Shown piece after piece: positions 1 through 6,359 of a stretch of 13,326 nucleotides of DNA. Below the pieces are notes generated by a model that saw nothing but the letters and a program-made list of their open reading frames with translations, did no database searches and was not told the DNA's origin. The translations under genes were made by a program, and so were the position numbers. The DNA comes from Acholeplasmataceae bacterium (lineage in GTDB: Bacteria > Bacillota > Negativicutes > Acidaminococcales > Acidaminococcaceae), in contig JAAYAE010000043.1 in assembly GCA_012719555.1 (NCBI GenBank), positions 1-13,326 of the forward strand, read 5' to 3'. Numbering within the stretch: the stretch's first letter is position 1; each line of letters begins with the position of its first letter.

Positions 1-66
1 GAGGTCGAGATTTGATTAGAATGTTTTCCTAAGTTCAAGTTTTTGGAACAAAAACCTTCAACAACT
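1..66. other. Intergenic sequence at the left edge, no gene seen
   Basis: Nothing recognisable as a gene, RNA or terminator is visible in these first 66 bases. They lead into the hairpin array that starts at 67. A 74-residue reading frame on the plus strand (43–267) crosses this stretch, but it runs through the hairpin array, the nifU terminator and the 3' end of nifU, so it is not believed. Confidence 0.5.
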
Positions 67-149
67 TTGAAAGCAACGCTTTCAATACTGCACGTTCCGC
101 AGGAACGGCTGCACTTTGCGAAGCAAAAGCTGAACTTTCGCACAGCGAA
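67..149. repeat. Array of four short hairpins with a common linker
   Basis: Four short inverted repeats follow each other with centres about 21–24 bases apart: 67–85 (8-bp stem TTGAAAGC, loop AAC), 93–107 (6-bp stem CGTTCC, loop GCA), 115–127 (5-bp stem TTTGC, loop GAA) and 137–149 (5-bp stem TTCGC, loop ACA). The stems differ in sequence, yet each pairs perfectly with its own partner arm and every loop has 3 bases. The spacers after the hairpins resemble each other (TACTGCA, GCTGCAC, AGCTGAAC, TACTGCAC), giving a consensus NRCTGMAC. The array lies just past the terminator of nifS–nifU. It is not a CRISPR, because there are no identical repeats with unique spacers. It may be a small dispersed palindromic repeat or a structured RNA; the function is unknown. 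Confidence 0.6.
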
Positions 150-160
150 TACTGCACACA

Positions 161-197
161 AAAGAAGGGCACTCACTTTAGTGAGCGCCCTTCTTTT
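161..197 (-). terminator. Intrinsic terminator of the nifS–nifU operon
   Basis: Read on the minus strand, a long stem (AAAAGAAGGGCGCTCAC paired with GTGAGTGCCCTTCTTTT, loop TAAA) begins 9 bases after the nifU stop and ends in a T-rich run. One pair is G·U on the minus-strand RNA but would be an A·C mismatch on the plus-strand RNA. This favours use by minus-strand transcripts. It closes the Fe-S operon. Confidence 0.85.
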
Positions 198-205
198 GTA
201 TTATT

Positions 206-637
206 CTATTCGTGTTCCACTCCGCACTCGCCACAACAGCCGGTACAGATTTCTATGCCTTCTGTAGACATGCCATTTTTTTGTTTATAGTCATAAATTG
301 CAGCCTTTAAGCCATCTGCTGCCAAATTAGAGCAATGCATTTTAATTGGAGGTAACCCATCTAATGCTTCAGCCACAGCTTTGTTGGTCAAAGTAAGAGC
401 ATCTTCAATGCTTTTTCCTTTAGCCAATTCTGTAACCATGCTGCTGGTTGCTATGGCAGCACCACAGCCAAAAGTTTTAAACTTAATATCGGTAATAATA
501 TTATCGTTAACTTTTATAAAAATCTTCATAATATCTCCACAAACAGGATTGCCTACTTCGCCAACACCTGAAGCATCAGCAATTTCTCCTACATTGCGAG
601 GGTTAGAAAAATGATCCATAACTTTTTTACTGTACAT
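206..637 (-). CDS. nifU: Fe-S cluster assembly scaffold, NifU/IscU family
   Basis: This 143-residue protein is an IscU-like scaffold on which NifS-delivered sulfur and iron are built into a Fe-S cluster before transfer to apoproteins in the cytosol. The three conserved cluster ligands are visible: Cys33 in GNPVCGD (with Asp35), Cys58 in FGCGAA and Cys102 in MHCSNLA. The protein consists of the N-terminal scaffold domain only, without the ferredoxin-like and C-terminal domains of full nitrogen-fixation NifU. It carries an extra tail with four cysteines (131, 134, 135, 138; CTGCCGEC), which classical IscU lacks. The ATG lies 3 bases after the nifS stop, with an AGGA ribosome site in the end of nifS, so the two genes are translated from one mRNA. 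A general housekeeping Fe-S role is more likely than nitrogenase assembly, as no nif structural genes are present. Confidence 0.93.
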   Translation of the reverse strand: MYSKKVMDHFSNPRNVGEIADASGVGEVGNPVCGDIMKIFIKVNDNIITDIKFKTFGCGAAIATSSMVTELAKGKSIEDALTLTNKAVAEALDGLPPIKMHCSNLAADGLKAAIYDYKQKNGMSTEGIEICTGCCGECGVEHE

Positions 638-640
638 AAT

Positions 641-1813
641 TTATCCTACTTTCTTGGAATTATATAATGGAGACATAGCTCGTAAAGTCTCTACAATACC
701 AGGTAATTTCTCTAATAAATAATCAACATCTTCATCAGTTGTAAACTCAGATATAGTAAGTCTTAGGGAACCATGGGCAATTTCATGAGGCAACCCAATA
801 GCCAACAATACATGGGAAGGATCTAAGGAACCACTAGTACAAGCACTGCCACTGGAAGCCGCTATGCCTACTAAATCTAAGTGCAAAAGCAAACCTTCAC
901 CTTCAATATACTTAATACTAAAGTTTACATTATTTGGTAAACGGTCTACAGGGTCACCATTTAATTTAACCTCAGGAATTTTTTCACTAATTCCTGCAAT
1001 CATCTTATCCCGCAGCTTAGTTAAACGAGCGGCGTTTTCAGCCATGTGCAAACGAGCATGTTCAGCCGCCAACCCAAGACCTTGAATTCCTGCTGTGTTT
1101 TCTGTGCCGGGACGCAATCCACGCTCTTGTCCGCCACCAAACACTAGTTTTTCCACCTTAATACCCTTACGAATGTATATAGCTCCGGTGCCTTTAGGAC
1201 CGTGGAACTTATGTGCCGTCAAAGTTAGCAAATCGATATTGTCTGCCTTAACATCAACAGGTACATGACCTATTGCTTGCACCGCATCTGTGTGGAATAG
1301 AACACCATGTTTCTTGGCAACAGCGCCAATAGCACGAATTGGTTCAATAGTGCCAATCTCATTATTGGCAAACATGATGGAAATCAATATTGTTTGCGGA
1401 GTTATTGCTTTTTCCACATCTGCAGGGTTAATCTTGCCGAACTCATCCACAGGTAAATAGGTAATTTTGAAGCCTTCTCTTTCCAATTCTTCACAAGTAT
1501 GCAAAATCGCATGATGTTCAATGGAACTGGTAATAATATGATTTCCCTTATTCTTGTAGGCCTTGGCAATTCCCAATAAAATTGTAGTATCACCTTCACT
1601 ACCGCCACAGGTAAAAGTTATTTCCTCAGGAGTAGCATTAATAAGTTCAGCCACTTGTACTCTTGCTGTATCTAAAAGTTCATGTGCTCTCCTACTGATT
1701 TCATAAACACCTGATGGATTACCATAATTCTCCGTCATGGTCTTCGCCATTGCTGTTGCTATTTCAGGCAAGACCTTAGTCGTTGCTGCATTATCCAAAT
1801 ATACTTCGCGCAT
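641..1813 (-). CDS. nifS: Cysteine desulfurase, NifS/IscS family
   Basis: This 390-residue PLP enzyme converts cysteine to alanine and leaves a persulfide sulfur that is handed to the NifU scaffold. It starts with the family motif YLDNAATT. The PLP-binding lysine is Lys202 in TAHKFHGPKG, and the catalytic cysteine is Cys325 in SSGSACTSGS. The His100/His101 pair, Asp176 and Gln179 of the PLP site are also present, and the length is typical. The loop usually read as SGGTES reads CGGSEGD here, a mild variant. The ATG at 1813 has a strong AAGGAGAGG ribosome site, and a sigma-A-type promoter lies about 50 bases upstream. It is first in a two-gene operon with nifU. Confidence 0.95.
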   Translation of the reverse strand: MREVYLDNAATTKVLPEIATAMAKTMTENYGNPSGVYEISRRAHELLDTARVQVAELINATPEEITFTCGGSEGDTTILLGIAKAYKNKGNHIITSSIEHHAILHTCEELEREGFKITYLPVDEFGKINPADVEKAITPQTILISIMFANNEIGTIEPIRAIGAVAKKHGVLFHTDAVQAIGHVPVDVKADNIDLLTLTAHKFHGPKGTGAIYIRKGIKVEKLVFGGGQERGLRPGTENTAGIQGLGLAAEHARLHMAENAARLTKLRDKMIAGISEKIPEVKLNGDPVDRLPNNVNFSIKYIEGEGLLLHLDLVGIAASSGSACTSGSLDPSHVLLAIGLPHEIAHGSLRLTISEFTTDEDVDYLLEKLPGIVETLRAMSPLYNSKKVG

Positions 1814-1863
1814 TATAACCTCTCCTTTTTATTCCCTACTAAACCACTAAGGATTATATGTAT

Positions 1864-1892
1864 AATATAGCAATTACTAGTATATTTGTCAA
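1864..1892 (-). promoter_or_regulatory. Promoter of nifS–nifU
   Basis: On the minus strand a perfect -35 box TTGACA (1887–1892) is followed, after a 17-base spacer, by TATATT (1864–1869). The expected transcription start is near 1857, giving a leader of about 45 bases to the nifS ATG. No regulator site could be assigned. The region is AT-rich and has a weak dyad around ACTAGT in the spacer. Confidence 0.75.
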
Positions 1893-1942
1893 GTATTAAT
1901 ATGATTATTATTCGTTATCAGTAACAATTTCATTTTGGCGCT

Positions 1943-2959
1943 TTATTCATCCAGTTTTTGATCACCAAACTTTATGAGCTTATATTTTCTCATAATCTCT
2001 GAGATCACAAAAGCTAGAATTGCCGGCAAAATAAAGTGCAGTAAGGCTATTTTCCAAAGCACCCCATTATCTGAACCCATTGTTGCAATCGTAGTCATTT
2101 GTCCTACCAAACCGCTAGTTCCCATGCCGGAGCCCGCCGGAATATTTTGCATTTTAAAAACCAAGGTAGCAACCGGGCCTAAAATCATACTAGTCAGGGT
2201 TGGTGGTACCCAAATATAAGGATTTTTGACAATATTGCCAATTTGCAGCATAGAAGTTCCTAGGCCTTGGGAAACTAGTCCTGATACCTTATTTTCTCTA
2301 TAACTGGCAACCGCAAAACCAATCATTTGACTGGAACATCCTACGGTAGCAGCTCCACCTGCTAACCCACCCAAACCTATCATAAGGCTAAGGGCCGCAC
2401 TGGAAATTGGCAGCGTTAGTATAATGCCCATAATAGCTGAAACTACTATGCCCATGAGAAATGGGTGCAACTCTGTAGCATCCATAATAATAATGCCGCA
2501 TAGTTTCATGATTTCATCAATCCCAGGAGCTATAAAGCTTGCCACCAAAACACCACTTAAGATTGTAATACAAGGTGTAACTAGAATATCTACTTTAGTT
2601 TCTTTAGATACCAATTTCCCTAATTCACAGCTAATAACTGTCGCCACATAAGCTCCAACGGGTCCACCTAATTTATTACCGACAAATCCTGTAATAATAC
2701 AGGAAAAAATAACTAGAGGCGGTGCTTGCAAGGCATAAGCAATACTGGCACCAATACATGCTCCCAACATGCTCATACTAAACTTACCGGCCTCAACCAA
2801 AATAGGTATACCAATTTTCTGTCCAATAGTTGACATAATCAACCCTATCAGCAAGGAACAAAAAAGTCCTTGGGCCATTGCTGATGTTGCCTTAATAAAA
2901 TATACATTACCAGACAAGCTAATATTTTTATCATCCATTTTGTTACGCCATGCGCTCAT
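1943..2959 (-). CDS. PfoR-like integral membrane protein (PTS_EIIC_2 family)
   Basis: This is a 338-residue, very hydrophobic protein with roughly eight to ten predicted membrane segments, between about residue 25 and residue 325. Glycine-rich loops such as GGLAGGAATVG and AGSGMGTSGLVGQ, and the pattern overall, match the family named PTS_EIIC_2 or PfoR (COG3641-like). That family is annotated either as a sugar phosphotransferase EIIC-type permease or as a putative toxin regulator. No EIIA or EIIB partner is nearby, so transport by phosphorylation is unproven and the substrate is unknown. The ATG at 2959 has a GGGAG ribosome site 7 bases upstream. It follows the alanyl-tRNA editing gene by 83 bases with no convincing terminator or promoter between them, so it probably belongs to the same cobalamin-riboswitch transcript. 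The family assignment is from memory of motifs. Confidence 0.72.
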   Translation of the reverse strand: MSAWRNKMDDKNISLSGNVYFIKATSAMAQGLFCSLLIGLIMSTIGQKIGIPILVEAGKFSMSMLGACIGASIAYALQAPPLVIFSCIITGFVGNKLGGPVGAYVATVISCELGKLVSKETKVDILVTPCITILSGVLVASFIAPGIDEIMKLCGIIIMDATELHPFLMGIVVSAIMGIILTLPISSAALSLMIGLGGLAGGAATVGCSSQMIGFAVASYRENKVSGLVSQGLGTSMLQIGNIVKNPYIWVPPTLTSMILGPVATLVFKMQNIPAGSGMGTSGLVGQMTTIATMGSDNGVLWKIALLHFILPAILAFVISEIMRKYKLIKFGDQKLDE

Positions 2960-3042
2960 AATACAACTCCCTTTATAATATTGTTTTTTTATACTGCAAT
3001 TTTTCGCTGTATACGCACACGGCGCTTTACTTGCTTAATATT

Positions 3043-4236
3043 TTATCCAAGGATTATAGTTTTTAACTTTTCTGCTTTTTCTTGCCAATCAGAAGTATAA
3101 ATACCGCCACCCTGAGCAAATATGGCGCTGCCGCCACCCTTACCTGCAAAAATTTCATTGGCAGCTAGGCAATAAGCCTTACAGTCACCTTGAGCGCCCT
3201 CTCCTAGACCGAACTGATAATTAACCCGATTGCCGCTGCGGTATACAATGCCAATAATAACCTTGGGCTGTGCGGATAACAATTGCATTAATGCCTTGGC
3301 TTCCTTGGCATCGCACTCTTGCGCCACCATTACCACCTTGCAACCATTAACTGCTAAAGGAGCTTTATCCATAATTTGGGGCAATTGCAGAAGGAATATT
3401 TCCATTGTCTTTGCCTTAACCTTACTAATAAGTTCAAGTATTTCTTCTTTTAGTTTAGTAACAGCGGCCGGCACTTCTTCAACTTTTACCGATAACATAT
3501 TGCTGGTTTCTAGCAAAGTCTTAGTCCGTAGCTGCATATCACGCAAGGCTCGTAACCCACAATTAAACTCTACTCGTACGCCTCCTTTATGTTTTTCAAA
3601 CCGCAAAATCTTAATCATACCTATCATGCCTGTAGACGTAGGATGTGTTCCGCAACAAGTGCAAATATCCCCATCTTTTATGGATACAATGCGTAAATTA
3701 CCATGAAGTTTTTCATTCTTTTTTCGCATTGGCAGTTTGAATGCTTCTACATCCATCATATAATCAACATGCACTGGTTTATCTGCCCACAATTCAGCAT
3801 TGGCAAAAGTTTCTGCTTTGAGCATATCTTCTTCGGTTAATTCCTTGTCTAAATCAATAGTTACTACATCATTATTCATATGGAAACCAATGTTATTAGC
3901 CCCGCACTCTTTCCAAAATGCATAGGAAAGTATATGCTCTCCACAATGTTGTTGCATGTGATCAAGACGCACACTCCAATCTAAAGTGACCTTAACCTGG
4001 CTGCCAACAAGCAGTGGTTTATCAACATAATGCACAACTTCTTCATCTACATCAGCAGCATAGGAAACACGTGCATCATTAATAAATCCTTCATCAGACA
4101 ACTGTCCCCCGCCCTCTGGGAAAATAATCGTTCTATCCAGTACAACTAGATATCCATTGTCTTTAGGCGTACAACTTATTACAGTAGCAGTGCAGTTTTT
4201 TAGCATGGAATCCTTTTCAAAAAGTTTCTCTGTCAT
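3043..4236 (-). CDS. Alanyl-tRNA editing protein (AlaX type with DHHA1 domain)
   Basis: This 397-residue protein resembles the editing part of alanyl-tRNA synthetase without the aminoacylation domain. It would hydrolyse Ser-tRNA(Ala) or Gly-tRNA(Ala) in trans. FPEGGGQ (39–45) is the conserved strand of the editing domain. The zinc ligands are His97 and His101 (HCGEH) and Cys194 and His198 (CCGTH). The C-terminal third ends with GKGGGS (365–370) of the DHHA1 domain, after a helical stretch at roughly 245–290. Size fits the long AlaX form found in Firmicutes. The ATG has a strong AAGGAGGGG ribosome site. It is the first gene after a cobalamin riboswitch and terminator, which is unusual because this enzyme has no known B12 dependence. 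Confidence 0.88.
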   Translation of the reverse strand: MTEKLFEKDSMLKNCTATVISCTPKDNGYLVVLDRTIIFPEGGGQLSDEGFINDARVSYAADVDEEVVHYVDKPLLVGSQVKVTLDWSVRLDHMQQHCGEHILSYAFWKECGANNIGFHMNNDVVTIDLDKELTEEDMLKAETFANAELWADKPVHVDYMMDVEAFKLPMRKKNEKLHGNLRIVSIKDGDICTCCGTHPTSTGMIGMIKILRFEKHKGGVRVEFNCGLRALRDMQLRTKTLLETSNMLSVKVEEVPAAVTKLKEEILELISKVKAKTMEIFLLQLPQIMDKAPLAVNGCKVVMVAQECDAKEAKALMQLLSAQPKVIIGIVYRSGNRVNYQFGLGEGAQGDCKAYCLAANEIFAGKGGGSAIFAQGGGIYTSDWQEKAEKLKTIILG

Positions 4237-4265
4237 ATGTATATCCCCCTCCTTTTATGAACAAT

Positions 4266-4298
4266 AAAAAAACAGTCCTCTCCCTAAGGAGAAGACTG
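4266..4298 (-). terminator. Riboswitch expression platform: intrinsic terminator
   Basis: On the minus strand CAGTCTTCTCC (4298–4288) pairs with GGAGAGGACTG (4283–4273) over 11 base pairs, including one G·U, across a 4-base loop, and is followed directly by seven Ts. It lies between the cobalamin aptamer and the ribosome site of the alanyl-tRNA editing gene, where it would stop transcription when B12 is bound. The 5' arm GTCTTC could instead pair with GGAAGAC inside the aptamer (4387–4381, and a second copy at 4471–4465). This is a plausible antiterminator for the B12-free state, but it is inference. Confidence 0.9.
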
Positions 4299-4350
4299 CA
4301 ACTATTGGAATATTGCCACATTCCTCGCACCTGAAGGTATGATGGTACAC

Positions 4351-4505
4351 AACAGGTAGGTCTCCTGGCTTTGGTTCTGCGTCTTCCACACCTTCCCAGT
4401 TTCCCAGTGGCCAATTGTGGTTGACTCCCCATTACAGTAGCGGGACTGCGCCGGATTTTAACCGGTCTTCCCAATTAAGCAAAGGCCGTAACCTTTGCGC
4501 CTGTT
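4351..4505 (-). promoter_or_regulatory. Cobalamin (B12) riboswitch aptamer
   Basis: The minus strand carries the hallmark elements of the cobalamin riboswitch in order. The P1 arm AACAGG (4505–4500) pairs with CCTGTT (4356–4351). A P2-type hairpin GCAAAGG/CCTTTGC spans 4498–4479. Then come GGGAAGACCGG, AAAATCCGG, the core GCAGTCCCGCTACTGTAA, GCCACTGGG, and the 3' conserved AGCCAGGAGACC. The aptamer sits about 11 bases after a predicted transcription start. It is followed by an intrinsic terminator, so binding of adenosyl- or another cobalamin should shut off the downstream genes. Those genes are an alanyl-tRNA editing protein and a PfoR-like membrane protein, not the usual B12 synthesis or transport genes. 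Confidence 0.95.
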
Positions 4506-4522
4506 CAAACTTTCCAATAATC

Positions 4523-4551
4523 ATTATATAGTATTTTTATCTGTATGGCAA
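4523..4551 (-). promoter_or_regulatory. Promoter of the cobalamin-riboswitch transcript
   Basis: TTGCCA (4546–4551) and a perfect TATAAT (4523–4528) are separated by exactly 17 bases on the minus strand. The promoter overlaps the last codons and stop of the radical SAM gene. The predicted start is near 4516, just before the riboswitch aptamer. The riboswitch unit is therefore transcribed independently of the gene upstream. Confidence 0.8.
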
Positions 4552-5537
4552 ATGATAATTATGTTAAATTTATCACCTTCAGCAAATTTCACTTTTACCT
4601 TGCCCTCGGCCTCCCAGAACTTTAAATTTGCTTTATGCATGCCTCTAATTATTGAGGCTAATTTAGCCGGATGAACAATTGTCATTTCATATTTTCCACT
4701 AGGAAGAGCGTCTATCTGCTTTTTAATGGCAATCTTGTAGCCATAAGATTTAACCAATTCTCCAAAGGAAGGATGAAAAGGTCCTGCTAAAATATTACCT
4801 TCTTCACAAAGCTCTGCATCTGGCTGCAAGCCCATTCTAATAACTTTAATTCCGTTTTCAGTTAAACCTTGGTATAAATAAAATGTTTGTTCAACAGCCT
4901 CATCTAATGTGAGCGGTCTATATTTGCCCTCTGCATAGCTTTCAGCTAAAGCCGTACCCTGCACAACCAGCAAAGGATAAATCCTCGCTATGGCAGGTTT
5001 AAGGGCTATGGCTTGTTTCAATGTATCTCGCAGACTGTCCCAATCCTGCCCGGGTAGTCCCACCATAAACTGCAGTCCAACAATAAAACCCTCCGCTTTT
5101 AATAATTCTACTGCTTCTGTGACTTGAGTTCCGGTATGACCTCGCTCAGCTTTTGCCAATACCCTGTCATCTAATGATTGAGCCCCTAGCTCTACTGTTT
5201 TTACTCCATATTGTTTTAGTAAGGCAAGGGCAGTTCTATTAATATAATCAGGTCTAGTTGACACCCGAATTTTACCAATTAAACCTTTTGTACGATATTT
5301 TCCGGCTAACTCCAAAAGTTCTTCCTGAAATGCAAAGGGCAAAGCCGTAAAAGAACCTCCATAAAAAGCCAACTCATTTTCTGCTGAAAGTTTAGTCCAA
5401 GCCGCATATTTTTCTATTTGCGCTCTTGCTGCATTAATACCGCTATCTTTTTGGCCGCTAATTGTTCGTTGATTACAAAATACACATTGGTGAGGGCAAC
5501 CTGCGTGGGGAATAAAAACCGGTATGATTTTGCCCAT
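4524..5537 (-). CDS. Elp3-like radical SAM protein
   Basis: This 337-residue protein has the radical SAM cluster motif CPHQCVFC (Cys14, Cys18, Cys21), which holds a [4Fe-4S] cluster that splits S-adenosylmethionine. GGSFTALP near residue 60 and ELGAQSLDD near 117 match the Elp3/YhcC-type radical SAM group, as does an open-barrel fold that ends near residue 230. There is no acetyltransferase domain like that of true Elp3, so it is a short bacterial form whose substrate is unknown. Genes of this kind often follow rnc in Firmicutes. The ATG has an AGGAGG ribosome site 7 bases ahead. Its own promoter lies upstream, and the promoter of the next transcript overlaps its 3' end. Confidence 0.85.
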   Translation of the reverse strand: MGKIIPVFIPHAGCPHQCVFCNQRTISGQKDSGINAARAQIEKYAAWTKLSAENELAFYGGSFTALPFAFQEELLELAGKYRTKGLIGKIRVSTRPDYINRTALALLKQYGVKTVELGAQSLDDRVLAKAERGHTGTQVTEAVELLKAEGFIVGLQFMVGLPGQDWDSLRDTLKQAIALKPAIARIYPLLVVQGTALAESYAEGKYRPLTLDEAVEQTFYLYQGLTENGIKVIRMGLQPDAELCEEGNILAGPFHPSFGELVKSYGYKIAIKKQIDALPSGKYEMTIVHPAKLASIIRGMHKANLKFWEAEGKVKVKFAEGDKFNIIIICHTDKNTI

Positions 5538-5562
5538 ACTTTTACCTCCTATGTTTTAAGTG

Positions 5563-5591
5563 AAAAGGGCAGCTGATTATCAGCTGCCCTT
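5563..5591 (-). terminator. Hairpin after rnc, probable terminator of the fab operon
   Basis: A perfect 12-bp inverted repeat (arms AAGGGCAGCTGA and TCAGCTGCCCTT, 3-base loop) lies 48 bases after the rnc stop. On the minus strand it ends in a run of four Ts followed by CACTT, so termination may be incomplete. On the plus strand there is no comparable T run. The predicted start of the downstream promoter falls inside the first arm. Confidence 0.65.
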
Positions 5592-5620
5592 AAAATATTC
5601 TATATTTACTAATTTGTCAA
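5592..5620 (-). promoter_or_regulatory. Promoter of the radical SAM gene
   Basis: A perfect -35 TTGACA (5615–5620) is followed after 17 bases by TATTTT (5592–5597, four of six matching the consensus). Transcription would start near 5585, inside the terminator hairpin. New transcripts would then lack half of the first hairpin arm and could escape termination. Confidence 0.6.
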
Positions 5621-5638
5621 TGTCGGGTTACCAAAAAC

Positions 5639-6343
5639 TCAGGTTAAAGCAGCTAAAGCTACCTTGGCAGCCTGTTGTTCAGCTTCTTTTTTTGTACGTC
5701 CACTGCCCCGTCCCTGTTCCTTACGATTTACCAAAACACGCATGGTAAATATACGTTCATGAGCAGGACCTGTAGCTTCAAGCTGATCATATTCTATGTC
5801 TACAACTCCATTTTTTTGCACTTCTTCTTGCAAGCGAGTCTTGTAGTCCATATCAATGCCTTCTTTAGCCAAAGCATCAATGTGTTTCAGAATTATATCG
5901 TACAAAAATTTTTTTACTTCTTCCAGACCATGATCTAAATAATACGCACCAACAACTGACTCAAAGGCATCTGCCAATATAGACGGACGCTCTCGTCCAG
6001 AAACGTTTAGTTCTCCATTACCTAAAAGCAGGTAATCTCCCAACTTCATTTTCCTAGCAAATACAGCTAATGTAGTTTCACATACCAAAAAAGCACGTAA
6101 TTTAGATAAATATCCTTCATCCTTCTTTGTATACTTATCATATATATAAGTACTTACTACTAAACTTAATACCGAGTCACCTAAGAACTCTAACCGTTCA
6201 TTATGTTCGGGATGAGGACGCTTTTTTGATTCATAGGCATAAGAGGTATGGGTTAAAGCAGTATTCATAAGCTCCAAATCGTGCATCTTAATGTCTAAGG
6301 ACTTGCATAGATTAATTAAATCTTCACTACGTTTTTTATCCAT
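5639..6343 (-). CDS. rnc: Ribonuclease III
   Basis: This 234-residue endonuclease cuts double-stranded RNA, including rRNA precursors and structured mRNA. The signature ERLEFLGDS is at 49–57 with catalytic Glu52 and Asp56. The second metal-binding pair is Asp125 and Glu128 in ADAFES. A double-stranded RNA binding domain follows from about residue 162 to the end. Length is typical. The ATG at 6343 has AAGGTGA just upstream; an earlier ATG in another frame stops at once. The gene follows fabF by 16 bases and shares its operon, the usual Firmicutes arrangement. The hairpins within and after this operon are candidate substrates, though their stems are short for RNase III. Confidence 0.96.
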   Translation of the reverse strand: MDKKRSEDLINLCKSLDIKMHDLELMNTALTHTSYAYESKKRPHPEHNERLEFLGDSVLSLVVSTYIYDKYTKKDEGYLSKLRAFLVCETTLAVFARKMKLGDYLLLGNGELNVSGRERPSILADAFESVVGAYYLDHGLEEVKKFLYDIILKHIDALAKEGIDMDYKTRLQEEVQKNGVVDIEYDQLEATGPAHERIFTMRVLVNRKEQGRGSGRTKKEAEQQAAKVALAALT

Positions 6344-6359
6344 GCTTCACCTTCATTGC

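Noticed and set aside
67..149. CRISPR array at the left edge
   Set aside because: Units are about 21 bases long with differing palindromic cores. There are no identical repeats, unique spacers or cas genes.
1864..1900. IscR-like or other Rrf2 operator at the nifS promoter
   Set aside because: The weak dyad around ACTAGT and the AT-rich sequence do not match a known operator well enough to name a regulator.
1814..1942. Terminator after the PfoR-like gene
   Set aside because: Only a small GTTA/TAAC hairpin is visible and it has no T run, so I do not call a terminator.
2960..3042. Separate promoter for the PfoR-like gene
   Set aside because: TTGCAG and TATAAA can be found 16 bases apart, but transcription would start inside the ribosome site, leaving no usable leader.
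3230..3706. 158-residue plus-strand reading frame
   Set aside because: It is antisense to the well-supported alanyl-tRNA editing gene and matches no family.
4217..4474. 85-residue minus-strand reading frame ahead of alaX
   Set aside because: It translates the cobalamin aptamer and terminator. Its arginine- and proline-rich protein is a by-product of structured RNA, and it overlaps the alaX start without a ribosome site.
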